This document shows positions 48,097 to 56,848 of a DNA stretch of 63,149 nucleotides, one piece after another. The position numbers were made by a program, and so were the translations under genes. Numbering within the stretch: the stretch's first letter is position 1; each line of letters starts with the position of its first letter. The notes below the pieces were generated by a model. It did not search any database. It was not told the origin of the DNA and saw only the letters and a list, made by a program, of their open reading frames with translations. This stretch comes from Marinobacter maroccanus (GTDB lineage: Bacteria; Pseudomonadota; Gammaproteobacteria; Pseudomonadales; Oleiphilaceae). The DNA is taken from positions 1-63,149 of the forward strand of contig NZ_PSSX01000021.1 in NCBI RefSeq assembly GCF_002933275.1, in the 5' to 3' direction.

Positions 48097-48449
48097 GAAC
48101 CCTCTCCCTGACCGGTCCGCGCCGCCATCACCGGATCTTTCTTCGACCCGCCCATACAATTCGGAGACTCAGGCGTCGCCTGACCGGTCGCCTCCCACTC
48201 TTCCGGTGAGTATAGATGCAACGCCAGCGCATGAACCGGCCCCGCCAGTTCCTCGGCAAGCACCTTATAAATCGCCTGATGCCTTCGCACCCTCATCTGC
48301 CCCTCAAACTCCGGCGACACCAGAGTCACCTTGAAATGGGTTTCAGAGTTCGGCGGCACACTGTGCTTGTGGCTCTCGTTCTCCACCTGAAGAACACGCG
48401 CATCAAAGGCGTCGTTCAGCTTGGTTTCAATTGCATTCTGGATCTTCAT
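48093..48449 (-). CDS. BolA family protein
   Basis: The 118-aa protein has the BolA core: IETKLNDAFDARVLQVENES, then HSVPPNSETHFKVTLVS and RHQAIYKVLAEELAGPVHALALHLY. The nucleic-acid-binding-like fold and the conserved histidine/cysteine region bind Fe-S clusters with monothiol glutaredoxins in studied members. A roughly 25-residue C-terminal tail rich in Pro, Gly and Ser is longer than in the shortest BolAs. It is coupled to the YciO gene by a 4-bp ATGA overlap. Confidence 0.92.
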   Translation of the reverse strand: MKIQNAIETKLNDAFDARVLQVENESHKHSVPPNSETHFKVTLVSPEFEGQMRVRRHQAIYKVLAEELAGPVHALALHLYSPEEWEATGQATPESPNCMGGSKKDPVMAARTGQGEGS

Positions 48450-48514
48450 GTTTCGAGACTCCTACTGCTCAACCCGTAATATAAAAGGGCGAATGGCAAA
48501 CGGTCAGAAGCGGG

Positions 48515-48613
48515 TGTGGCGATGGCTTTCCCAAAAGTGTGCGTTGCCAGGGATGGCAACGCCAAGCCCCCATGGAAGGGTTCACGGCGTCTTTTGGGAA
48601 AGCCATCGCCACA
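48515..48613. repeat. Long perfect inverted repeat with inner hairpins (probable dispersed intergenic repeat)
   Basis: Two 23-bp arms (48515..48537 and 48591..48613) are perfect reverse complements, beginning TGTGGCGATGGC. The 53-nt interior holds another perfect 8-bp hairpin, GCGTTGCC/GGCAACGC (48541..48562), and a segment around CCCCCATGGAAGGGTTCACG. I recall the latter phrase from intergenic repeats of marine gammaproteobacteria. No T run follows. It lies between bolA and topB; 48450..48726 has no other visible feature. Confidence 0.85.
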
Positions 48614-48726
48614 GCCGCCTCCCCTACACCGACCAGTCTACTACACATACCAGGCACCACCCGAACCTTGACAGCATAAAGCCAAAGCGCCACATTCCCA
48701 TCCCGATTCCTAAACACCCAAACCCC

Positions 48727-50910
48727 ATGCACCTGTATATCGCCGAAAAACCAAGCCTCGGCCGCGCCATCGCCGCTGCCCTACCCGGCCCTCACCAGAA
48801 AGGCCAGGGCTGGATACGCTGTGGCAATGGCGAAAACGCAGCCACCGTAAGCTGGTGCATCGGCCACCTTCTCGAACCGGCAGAGCCCGCACGTTATAAC
48901 CCGGCGTGGAAAAAATGGCGCCAGGAAGACCTGCCCATGTTTCCCGATAAATGGGAAGTCATGCCAAAGGACAGCGTGCGGCAGCAGCTCAAAGTGCTGG
49001 AATCCCTGATCCGCCAGGCCCAGACCATTATTCATGCCGGCGACCCGGACCGCGAAGGCCAGTTGCTGGTGGACGAGGTTATCCGCTATTTCGGCACCAG
49101 CGCACCTGTGCAGCGCATTCTGATCAACGACCTTACGCCGGCGGCCGTGGCCCGGGCTATCCAGAGCCCCAAAGACAACCGGGAGTTCCGGCGGCTGTCC
49201 CATTCCGCGCTGGCCCGGCAACGGGCGGACTGGCTGTATGGCATCAACCTGACCCGCTTCTATACGCTCAGTTACCAGCAGCAAGGGGAGCAAGGCGTCT
49301 ATTCGGTTGGCCGGGTGCAAACCCCGGTACTCGGCCTTGTGGTTGAGCGTGACAACACCATCGAAGACTTCCAGCCCAAGCCCTATTACCGGATTGAAGG
49401 GCGATTCAAGGCCCAGGAAGAGGAAGCCGACCAGCGAACTTTCACCGCCCGCTGGCTGCCCAACGATCAGTTCCAGGACCATCTGGATGAAGAAAATCGC
49501 CTGCTGAACCGGGAAATCGCTGAACAGATTGCCGACAGTGTCCGAAGCCGACCCGGCACCATCATGGAGTCCCGTTTTCGGGATCGGTCGGAAGCTCCAC
49601 CGCTACCGTTTTCTCTCTCGGCCCTGCAGATCGAGGCAGGCCGGCTGTTCCGGATGGGCGCCAAAGAAGTGCTGGATACCGCCCAGAACCTGTACGAACG
49701 CCACCAGCTCATTACCTACCCGCGGTCCGACTGCCGGTACTTACCGGAAGGCCATTACGCTCAGCGGGAACAGGTAGTAAGGGCCATTGCCCGGGTGGCA
49801 CCGGAGCTTGAGGAAGCCTGTGACGGCGCAGATCTAGACCGCAGGACTGCCGCGTGGAACGACAAACAGGTCGACGCTCACCATGCCATTATTCCAACCA
49901 GCCGCCCAACGCCCAACGGCAAACTCAACGCAGCGGAAGAAAAGATCTACGGCCTGATCAGCCGCTACTACCTGATGCAGTTCGCGCCGGATGCCGTCCA
50001 TCGGGAAGGAAAACTGACGGTACGAGTGTCAGAGCACCAGTTCCGGGCGACGGAAACCGCCATCCTGGTGCCTGGTTGGAAATCGCTGGAACTTAAACTC
50101 CGGGAAGGACGCAACGAGCCGGACAAGCCCCCCCTGCCGAGACTGGAAAAAGGCGAACCGGTATTCTGCGAAGATAGCAGCCTCACCGAGCGAAAAACCC
50201 AGCCGCCCCAGCATTTCACCGATGCGACCCTGCTCTCGGCGATGACCAACATTGCCCGATTTGTAACCGATACCGAACTCAGAAAAACTCTGCGGGAAAC
50301 CGATGGCCTGGGCACCGAGGCGACCCGCGCGGCCATCATCGACACCCTGTTCAAACGGGATTATCTGTACCGGGACAGTCGACACATCCGCGCCACTGAC
50401 AAAGCCAAGGCATTGATCAGCGCTCTGCCCGAATCGGTGAGCAAACCGGATCGAACGGCTGTGTGGGAAGCAAACCTGGAGAGCATTCGCCGCGGAGAGG
50501 GCGACCCGAGAAAGTTCCTGGACACCCTGAAAGAGGAAATTCGCGGCTTTCTTGACAGACCGCAGGGCCGGCCAGCCGTTGACTCGGAATACGATGGCAC
50601 GGTCTCACCGGAGGAACAGCCCCACTGCCCCAAATGCCGTGCACCGATGCTGGAGCGCGACGGCAAGTTCGGCCGATTCTATGCCTGTAACCGCTACCCG
50701 GATTGCCGGGGCACCCGACCACTGGAAGAGGCCAGCCCCCAGGACGGCACCAGCCAGAAACCCATTCCATGCCCCCACTGTTTCTCGCCCCTGGTGCGCC
50801 GGAAAGGCAAAAAAGGCTGGTTCTGGGGCTGCAGTAATTTCCCCGGCTGCCGACAAACACTGGACGACGACAACGGAAAGCCTGCAGTCCGTTTACGCAA
50901 GTCTACATAA
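48727..50910 (+). CDS. topB: DNA topoisomerase III
   Basis: The 727-aa type IA topoisomerase resolves single-strand DNA crossings. It begins MHLYIAEKPSLGRAIAAAL (Toprim domain with HAGDPDREGQLLVDEV) and has its active-site tyrosine in LITYPRSDCRYLPEGHY. The C terminus carries two four-cysteine zinc modules (CPKCRAPML...CNRYPDC and CPHCFSPLV...CSNFPGC), making it longer than E. coli TopB (653 aa). I start at 48727, without a clear ribosome site; the frame extends to 48421 but would run through the repeat and bolA. Confidence 0.95.
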   Translation: MHLYIAEKPSLGRAIAAALPGPHQKGQGWIRCGNGENAATVSWCIGHLLEPAEPARYNPAWKKWRQEDLPMFPDKWEVMPKDSVRQQLKVLESLIRQAQTIIHAGDPDREGQLLVDEVIRYFGTSAPVQRILINDLTPAAVARAIQSPKDNREFRRLSHSALARQRADWLYGINLTRFYTLSYQQQGEQGVYSVGRVQTPVLGLVVERDNTIEDFQPKPYYRIEGRFKAQEEEADQRTFTARWLPNDQFQDHLDEENRLLNREIAEQIADSVRSRPGTIMESRFRDRSEAPPLPFSLSALQIEAGRLFRMGAKEVLDTAQNLYERHQLITYPRSDCRYLPEGHYAQREQVVRAIARVAPELEEACDGADLDRRTAAWNDKQVDAHHAIIPTSRPTPNGKLNAAEEKIYGLISRYYLMQFAPDAVHREGKLTVRVSEHQFRATETAILVPGWKSLELKLREGRNEPDKPPLPRLEKGEPVFCEDSSLTERKTQPPQHFTDATLLSAMTNIARFVTDTELRKTLRETDGLGTEATRAAIIDTLFKRDYLYRDSRHIRATDKAKALISALPESVSKPDRTAVWEANLESIRRGEGDPRKFLDTLKEEIRGFLDRPQGRPAVDSEYDGTVSPEEQPHCPKCRAPMLERDGKFGRFYACNRYPDCRGTRPLEEASPQDGTSQKPIPCPHCFSPLVRRKGKKGWFWGCSNFPGCRQTLDDDNGKPAVRLRKST

Positions 50911-51021
50911 CGATACTGAACGCAGATCCACATTTTGTGATAATTGGTTGATATAGCAGAGTAGTCCGTCAAAGGCTCTGCTCCATAACAGGCAAGAGAG
51001 CAACACTCCGGGAGAGGCTTA

Positions 51022-51756
51022 ATGCGTATTGCTTTGCTTGAAGACGAAACCGAACAGGCACAGCACATCCAGTCGATTCTGTCTGAACGCGGGCATCACT
51101 GCGACAGCTTCCCTACCGGCCAAAATTTCCTGAGCGCGGTTCTCCATCGCAGCTACGATCTGCTGATTCTGGACTGGCAGATTCCGGACATGACCGGCAT
51201 AGACGTTCTCGAGAGCGTTCGCGCCCATCTGAACTGGCCGATTCCAGTGGTTTTTCTCACCCAGCGGGACAGCGAGGCAGACATTGTTCGGGCTCTGGAT
51301 GCCGGCGCCGACGACTACCTGGCCAAGCCCGCCCGAGCAGCGGAACTGGTCGCGCGCATCAATGCCCTGGCAAGACGCTCCAACCCGGACAGCGAGAAGG
51401 AAGTGCTTCGCTACGGTCCGTTCGAAATCAACACGCAGCAACGGGTGATTGCACTGCATGGTGAAGAACTGACCCTGACCGACAAAGATTTCGACCTGAC
51501 CCTGTTCCTGTTCCAGAACCAGGGCCGACTGCTGACTCGGGAAATGCTGCTTGAGCGCGTCTGGGGGCTTGCCAGGGACATTAACACCCGCACTGTGGAT
51601 ACGCATATGAGCCGCCTTCGCCGTCGTCTGGGCCTCAATCCTGAAAACGGCTTCCGAATCAAGACGATTTACCAGCGGGGCTACCGCCTGGAAGCCATGA
51701 AGGCGCAGGATCAGGCGTTTGACGACCAGGAACCCGCCAGGGCAGCCAATGACTGA
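51022..51756 (+). CDS. OmpR-family response regulator
   Basis: 244 aa. The receiver domain (1-120) has acidic residues in LLEDE, phospho-acceptor D51 in LLILDWQIPDM, and lysine in DYLAKPARA. A winged-helix DNA-binding domain (about 135-230) contains LTDKDFDLTLFLFQNQGRLL and a final GYRLEAM. GGGAGAGG precedes the start. It overlaps the FecR gene by 8 bp, and a histidine kinase follows, so the three form one signalling unit. Confidence 0.94.
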   Translation: MRIALLEDETEQAQHIQSILSERGHHCDSFPTGQNFLSAVLHRSYDLLILDWQIPDMTGIDVLESVRAHLNWPIPVVFLTQRDSEADIVRALDAGADDYLAKPARAAELVARINALARRSNPDSEKEVLRYGPFEINTQQRVIALHGEELTLTDKDFDLTLFLFQNQGRLLTREMLLERVWGLARDINTRTVDTHMSRLRRRLGLNPENGFRIKTIYQRGYRLEAMKAQDQAFDDQEPARAAND

Positions 51757-53386
51757 AAGCCCGGCTCCGCGATTGCCTGTACTGCTGCTGATACTCGCGC
51801 TACTTGTTTGCGCAGCACCCGCGGCTGCGGAGCTGTCAGTGACGCGTGGTTCTGCAGGGCACTCTGACGCTACTCCGTCCAATTCTGCACCCGAGTGGAT
51901 TTATACGCTGCGACCGGGTGAAAGCTTCTCAGAAGTGGCCAGCGATTTGCTCGCGCCGAGCTTTCCCGCAAGTCGCCTGCTTCAGTACAACAAGATTGGC
52001 AATGGTGCCACGCTTGGTGCCGGCGACAGCGTTCGAATTCCCCTCGCCTGGCTGAAACGCCAACCGCAACCGGCGCGGGCGACATCGGTCACCGGAACCG
52101 TTCAACTGATTTCCGGAAACACCGGCCGGAAAACGCCCCTCGATGAAGATACCCTGATCCGTGTCGGTGATGAAATTCTGTCAGCGTCCGGAAGCGCCAC
52201 CATCGAACTGGCGGATGGCTCGGAAGTGCGAATTTCTCCGAATTCACGACTGATCTTCAACCGCCTTACCCAGTACGGCAAAGCCGGCATGGTGGATACC
52301 CGGCTCCGACTCGACAGGGGCGAAATTCACACCCGGGTAAAACCAGTGATGGAAGGCGGCGCCCGATTCGAGATTGAAACCCCCTCGGCAGTTGCCGCCG
52401 TTCGCGGAACCGCATTTGCACTCCAGACATCCGCGGACGGCACGCGCCTTCAGGTAACCGAGGGAGAGGTAGACTTCGGTGCGCCTGGCAAGACCCGCCG
52501 GATTCCTGCCGGTTTCGGTGCCAGCCTGTCAACCACTGGCAATGAAGGCCTGAGCATACGCCGCCTGCCCCCTGCGCCAGCGCTCAACCCACTTCCCCCG
52601 AGACTGACCCAACTGCCGGCCACCATGACCTGGCAGGAAAGCCGTGCCCCCATGCATCGGGTGGATATTTTCGAAAGCGACACAGGCCGCTGGGTGGAAA
52701 GCCGGAAACTCACCGGCAACAGCTTTGATATCGGGCGTTTGGACAACGGCAGCTATGAGGTACACCTCGCTGCTCTCGACACTCGAGGCACCGCAGGCAT
52801 GCCCAGTGTCGTTCCGGTGGAGGTCGACCTTCAGGCGAGAACCGCCAGCCTGGCATCTCCCGCCGATGGTGACACAGTGAACGATGACATGCCCGAATTC
52901 CGCTGGCAGCTCAACGGCGACAACGAAGTGGCTCGGGTAGAAGTTGCCGAGGACAAGGATTTCCGGAACCTGATCGCGACCAGCGAATGGGCGCCGGAAA
53001 CTTCAGCCCTGCCGTCAAGACCGCTCGGGCCTGGCAAGTACTACTGGCGTGTCGTCACCGAAGCAGGCGGCAACTCCGTTGCTACCACCGAGCCGCGAGA
53101 GCTTGTGGTAAATGGTAGCCTGCCGCCGGTTCGAATCATCAGCGTGAACTACATCGACAGCCAGGTCAGGGTATTCTGGGAGAAGGTAGACACGGCGACA
53201 GACTACCGCCTGCAGCTGTCGGAAGAGCCTGGTTTCAACAACATCATCAAGGAAGCAACGCTGTCTGATACCACAGCAGCCTTGCGTCTTATTCCCGGAA
53301 GACGGTATTTTGTGCGCCTGAAAGCTCTTTCTGATGGTCCTTTGCAAAGCCGCTGGGGACCAGGGAGGGAATTGTACCTGGAATAA
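51749..53386 (+). CDS. FecR/LysM domain periplasmic protein with FnIII-like repeats
   Basis: About 545 aa with a signal peptide (LPVLLLILALLVCAAPAAA). A LysM-like peptidoglycan-binding segment follows at about 45-100 (YTLRPGESFSEVASDLLAP). A FecR domain covers about 110-240 (VGDEILSASGSATIELADGS; RFEIETPSAVAAVRGTAFAL). Fibronectin-like beta repeats run to the end (SPADGDTVNDDMPEFRWQL). FecR modules normally relay envelope signals. Sitting between a regulator and a CHASE2 kinase, it may be the periplasmic partner of that kinase. The start codon overlaps the regulator stop. Confidence 0.88.
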   Translation: MTESPAPRLPVLLLILALLVCAAPAAAELSVTRGSAGHSDATPSNSAPEWIYTLRPGESFSEVASDLLAPSFPASRLLQYNKIGNGATLGAGDSVRIPLAWLKRQPQPARATSVTGTVQLISGNTGRKTPLDEDTLIRVGDEILSASGSATIELADGSEVRISPNSRLIFNRLTQYGKAGMVDTRLRLDRGEIHTRVKPVMEGGARFEIETPSAVAAVRGTAFALQTSADGTRLQVTEGEVDFGAPGKTRRIPAGFGASLSTTGNEGLSIRRLPPAPALNPLPPRLTQLPATMTWQESRAPMHRVDIFESDTGRWVESRKLTGNSFDIGRLDNGSYEVHLAALDTRGTAGMPSVVPVEVDLQARTASLASPADGDTVNDDMPEFRWQLNGDNEVARVEVAEDKDFRNLIATSEWAPETSALPSRPLGPGKYYWRVVTEAGGNSVATTEPRELVVNGSLPPVRIISVNYIDSQVRVFWEKVDTATDYRLQLSEEPGFNNIIKEATLSDTTAALRLIPGRRYFVRLKALSDGPLQSRWGPGRELYLE

Positions 53387-53419
53387 TCCGTTGATCGACC
53401 GAAACACACAGCAGGGCTC

Positions 53420-55987
53420 ATGAACCGGGATTGGCTGCCAATTAAAACGACCCCCTGGACTCTGGGCCTGATACTGCTGGCACTTCTTCTGCTCATCCAG
53501 ACAACGGAACTGCCCCAACGCCTTGATTACTGGCTGTACGATCAGGCCATTACTTCAAATCCGGTGAAAGCCTCGGATGAGGTTGTGCTGGTAACCATTG
53601 ACGAGCTCAGCCTGAACCGCCTGGGGCGCTGGCCCTGGCCTCGCAACCTGCACTCAGAGCTTATTGGCAAGCTCGAGCAGGCAGGCGCAAAAACCATTGT
53701 CTTCGACATCCTGTTTGCGGAACCGTCACCCGATGACCAACAGCTGGCAGCGCAGATGCGCAGCCATGGCAACGTAATCCTGCCGGTCTATCTGTCTCCG
53801 CCCACGTCCCAGTACCTGTTAAGTGAACAATTGCCGGTTGGACAGCTGGCTTCAGCGGCAGCGGGGCTTGGCCACGCTCATGTGGAACTGGACAGTGACG
53901 GCGTCGCTCGTGGTCTATACCTGTTCAATGGCCTGGGACACCAGCTCTGGCCAAGCCTTGCTCTGGCCGCCAGCGGAGTCGGGCCACAAACCTCAGGGAC
54001 CGACGATACTCCCTCTTATGTGAATGTCCGAGATCAGTATAGAGCCGTGCCTCTGATCGGGGGTGCAGGCTCTTTACAGTCGTATTCCTTTGCGCAGGTG
54101 CTTACGCAACCACCCGCTCCCGAACATTTCAGGGGCAAGACAGTTTTTGTCGGCGCCACGGCCGCCGGTTTCGGAGACATACTGCCCACTCCCTTCTCGG
54201 GCCTGAGCCGTCCGATGTCAGGCGTTGAATTTCACGCCAACGTGTTTTCGGCACAGACGCGGGGGCGGTTGATTCGACCCACGCCGCAGTGGGCTTCGGC
54301 CCTGATGGCTATAACAACCATTCTGATACTCGCGTTGGCCCTGCCTCCAATGCGCCCGGCGCGCACTCTGCTGGCCTGCGCTACCACCATGGTCGGGCTG
54401 GCCGGCGTCTATCTGTTCATGCTCCTGGCGATGAGATGGTGGCTCCCCCTGGCGAACGCCTTACTGGTTCCTCTTTTGGCATTTCCGGTATCAAGCGGCC
54501 TCAGGCTGGCCATGACCAATCGTTTTCTCAACCGCCAGCTGGACGATCTGGCCAGAAGCCCTCAGGTTGCCTTACCCGCCCCCTCGGGAAGAAACCCGAG
54601 ACAAATTCTGGAGCACTTCCAGGCGCTGTTACGTCCCACTGGGTGGCTTCTGACCGAGGAAAATGAGGTTCTTTCTGCCAGAGGGTTGTCGCGGGCCGAT
54701 ATTCCGGCAGACCTGACCCCGGGCCACTGGTTCCATGACAGCAATCGCAGCTGGATTCAGCTCCTGCGTGCCGGCACCCGCTATCACTTGGGCCTGATGC
54801 TGCCCAATGATCTTGGCCGCGAAGCCACCCAACGCTTCCTGCGAAGACTTCATCTTGAGCAACCTGCGCAATCGGATTCAGTCGCACGCCCCAACGAAAA
54901 CATTTCGGCGCGAATCGAGCGGGTCCGTATTGCCACGGATCGACTGAACCACATGCAGCAGTTTATCCGCAGAAGCTTCGAGCGCATGCCAGACGGTATC
55001 ATTGTGACCGATGAGCTGGGCGTTATCCGCTTTGCCAACGGCCACATTGAGGAATGGTTCCGTGAACCCATGCCGAGCCTCGCAGGCCTGCCATTGGTAA
55101 GGCTGCTCGAAGGACACGACCCTCGGGAAACGCCACCCTGGCACGAAACTGTTTCCGATACCTTGACCCTGCAGCAGAGCCGGACCGTGGACCTGAGAAT
55201 TAGGGACAAGGATTTCCTGATTCATTTCGCCCCATTTTCACTACCCGACAGTGACCAGCAAGGCATCATTGCCAACATTTCCGATATTTCGGAACTGCGG
55301 GAGCAGCAGCGCCAGCATCGCGAGGCCATCGACTTTATTTCCCACGATGTGCGCTCGCCACTGGTTTCCCAGCTTGCTCTGATTGAACAGTTAAAACGGG
55401 ACCCAAGCCACATTGAGCAGGAACAACTGGAACAATTGGGCCGGCTGGCCCGGAGAAGCTACCACCTGGCCGAGGAATTCGTGCAGCTGGCACGGGCCGA
55501 ACAGCTAACAGAAACCCGGTTCTATGAATGCGAATTTCTGGCCATTGTTGAAAACGCCCGGGACAGTGTCAGTGAGCAAGCTGTCGAGAAACAAATACAA
55601 TTACAGTTACAGGGCACCGAGGACCTGTGGCTGAGAGGCAATGCGGAGCTTCTGGAACGGGCCGTTATTAACCTGCTGACCAATGCGGTTCAATACAGCC
55701 CGAGTGGATCAGACGTCAGCATTCAGGTATTCCGCGCTGGCCATCAGGCCTGTTTGACGATCGCCGATGAAGGCACAGGAATCGATCCGGAAGAACTGCC
55801 GCATCTATTTGACCGCTACCGACGCCAGAAGAGCACTGAACTGGCCGGAGTGCACGGCACCGGGCTCGGACTATCCTTCGTGAAGACTGTTGTGGAAAAA
55901 CACAGGGGAGAGATTTCGGTGTCGTCAACACCGGGAGAAGGCTCTGCTTTCACTCTCAAACTTCCGATTGCAGATCCTCTGGCCTGA
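53420..55987 (+). CDS. CHASE2-PAS sensor histidine kinase
   Basis: 855 aa. A TM helix lies near residues 14-32, then a large extracytoplasmic CHASE2 domain (VVLVTIDELSLNRLGRWPWP; TIVFDILFAEPS; GKTVFVGATAAGFGD). Three TM helices follow at about 290-365, then a PAS domain (RMPDGIIVTDELGVIRFANG). The HisKA phospho-acceptor is H642 in FISHDVRSPL. The ATPase has N (NLLTNAVQYSP), G1 (DEGTGIDP) and G2 (GTGLGLSFVK) boxes. All catalytic residues are present. It is last in the operon with the OmpR regulator and FecR protein. Confidence 0.93.
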   Translation: MNRDWLPIKTTPWTLGLILLALLLLIQTTELPQRLDYWLYDQAITSNPVKASDEVVLVTIDELSLNRLGRWPWPRNLHSELIGKLEQAGAKTIVFDILFAEPSPDDQQLAAQMRSHGNVILPVYLSPPTSQYLLSEQLPVGQLASAAAGLGHAHVELDSDGVARGLYLFNGLGHQLWPSLALAASGVGPQTSGTDDTPSYVNVRDQYRAVPLIGGAGSLQSYSFAQVLTQPPAPEHFRGKTVFVGATAAGFGDILPTPFSGLSRPMSGVEFHANVFSAQTRGRLIRPTPQWASALMAITTILILALALPPMRPARTLLACATTMVGLAGVYLFMLLAMRWWLPLANALLVPLLAFPVSSGLRLAMTNRFLNRQLDDLARSPQVALPAPSGRNPRQILEHFQALLRPTGWLLTEENEVLSARGLSRADIPADLTPGHWFHDSNRSWIQLLRAGTRYHLGLMLPNDLGREATQRFLRRLHLEQPAQSDSVARPNENISARIERVRIATDRLNHMQQFIRRSFERMPDGIIVTDELGVIRFANGHIEEWFREPMPSLAGLPLVRLLEGHDPRETPPWHETVSDTLTLQQSRTVDLRIRDKDFLIHFAPFSLPDSDQQGIIANISDISELREQQRQHREAIDFISHDVRSPLVSQLALIEQLKRDPSHIEQEQLEQLGRLARRSYHLAEEFVQLARAEQLTETRFYECEFLAIVENARDSVSEQAVEKQIQLQLQGTEDLWLRGNAELLERAVINLLTNAVQYSPSGSDVSIQVFRAGHQACLTIADEGTGIDPEELPHLFDRYRRQKSTELAGVHGTGLGLSFVKTVVEKHRGEISVSSTPGEGSAFTLKLPIADPLA

Positions 55988-56018
55988 GACTTCAGACTTC
56001 AGGCCGGGGATTCCCTTC

Positions 56019-56435
56019 TCAGGACCGGATTGATTTGCTCACAACATCAGAGGGCTCACTGATCAGCCCGTTGGTATCCTGAACCTGAATGGTGAAATAC
56101 CAGGTGCCAGTATCCAGACCGCTTACTTCGTAGGACATTTCCGCCTCGGCCTGGGCATTGGTGACGACAACCTCTTCGCTCAGCTCGTCAGCATCCTGGC
56201 CGTAACGGATTACGTATCTGTCCAGCTCGCCCATCGGGATGCTCTCGCCGTTAACGCGAGTCAGGGGTGCACTCCAGCTCAATACAGCGGACCGCTCTGG
56301 AGAAGAAGTCTCTCCGCTGGAACCGGTTTGTGTACCTGCAGACTCGGAAGAACCACCACCGCCACACCCTGTGAGTAGTGCTCCCAAAATAAACGCGGCA
56401 ATCCATGCCTGTGACACTTTGATGACGCGCTTCAT
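56019..56435 (-). CDS. Small lipoprotein with a fibronectin type III-like domain
   Basis: 138 aa. The signal is VSQAWIAAFILGALLTGCGGGG, with lipobox LLTGC and an aspartate-free +2 glycine suggesting outer-membrane sorting. A Ser/Gly linker is followed by one FnIII-like fold (AVLSWSAPLTRVNG, YVIRYGQDADEL, YEVSGLDTGTWYFTIQVQD). It may bind envelope or surface polymers; function unknown. It is convergent with the CHASE2 kinase gene (31-bp gap). Confidence 0.78.
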   Translation of the reverse strand: MKRVIKVSQAWIAAFILGALLTGCGGGGSSESAGTQTGSSGETSSPERSAVLSWSAPLTRVNGESIPMGELDRYVIRYGQDADELSEEVVVTNAQAEAEMSYEVSGLDTGTWYFTIQVQDTNGLISEPSDVVSKSIRS

Positions 56436-56675
56436 GTGTATTTAGCACCATTTTTTCGTCGACTTTGTGAAATTGTATAAAACGGGGCTGATTATCGATG
56501 TGAAGCCTGTCATTTCCCTAGTTACGAAATTGTCAATTTCCCGTCAGGGATCGGTAATGAAGTAAGGGAAGTTACTGATTAGGCGAGCAAAATTTTGCCT
56601 GGGGAAGGTGATAGAAGCGGACGGTACTGTAAAAAGGTCTAAGCCCGGAAAGAGATAGGAGGGGGGGTATATAGC
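56436..56675. other. AT-rich intergenic stretch ahead of the accessory region
   Basis: No gene is visible. It contains a perfect palindrome GAAATTG-T-CAATTTC (56526..56540), and variants of GTTAC/GTAA recur around it (56521..56575). Palindromes with short arms can be recombinase core sites, but no second copy is available in the window to test this. The lipoprotein gene promoter should be at the left end. Confidence 0.45.
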
Positions 56676-56704
56676 AATAAAGCCCGCAAAAGCGGGCTTT
56701 ATTT
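56676..56704. terminator. Strong hairpin terminator
   Basis: AATAAAGCCCGC (56676..56687) and GCGGGCTTTATT (56692..56703) are perfect complements around an AAAA loop. They give a 12-bp stem with T-rich and A-rich borders, usable in both directions. It lies about 145 bp ahead of the recombinase gene and would insulate it from upstream transcription. Confidence 0.88.
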
Positions 56705-56746
56705 GAATAATGGTAGCGGGGGCTGGATTCGGTTATGAGACTGATG

Positions 56747-56775
56747 AAATAAGGACATATAAAATGTCCCTATTT
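56747..56775. repeat. REP-like palindrome (GGACAT/ATGTCC type)
   Basis: AAATAAGGACAT (56747..56758) and ATGTCCCTATTT (56764..56775) pair with one mismatch around ATAAA. The form resembles extragenic palindromes linked to REP-associated transposases. It is immediately upstream of the recombinase gene and could affect its expression. Confidence 0.55.
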
Positions 56776-56848
56776 GCTTTAAATTGACGAAAAACCTTAT
56801 GATAGCAGGGCTTGAACTCAAATTAGCGAATAGCAGCCAGATCAATTA

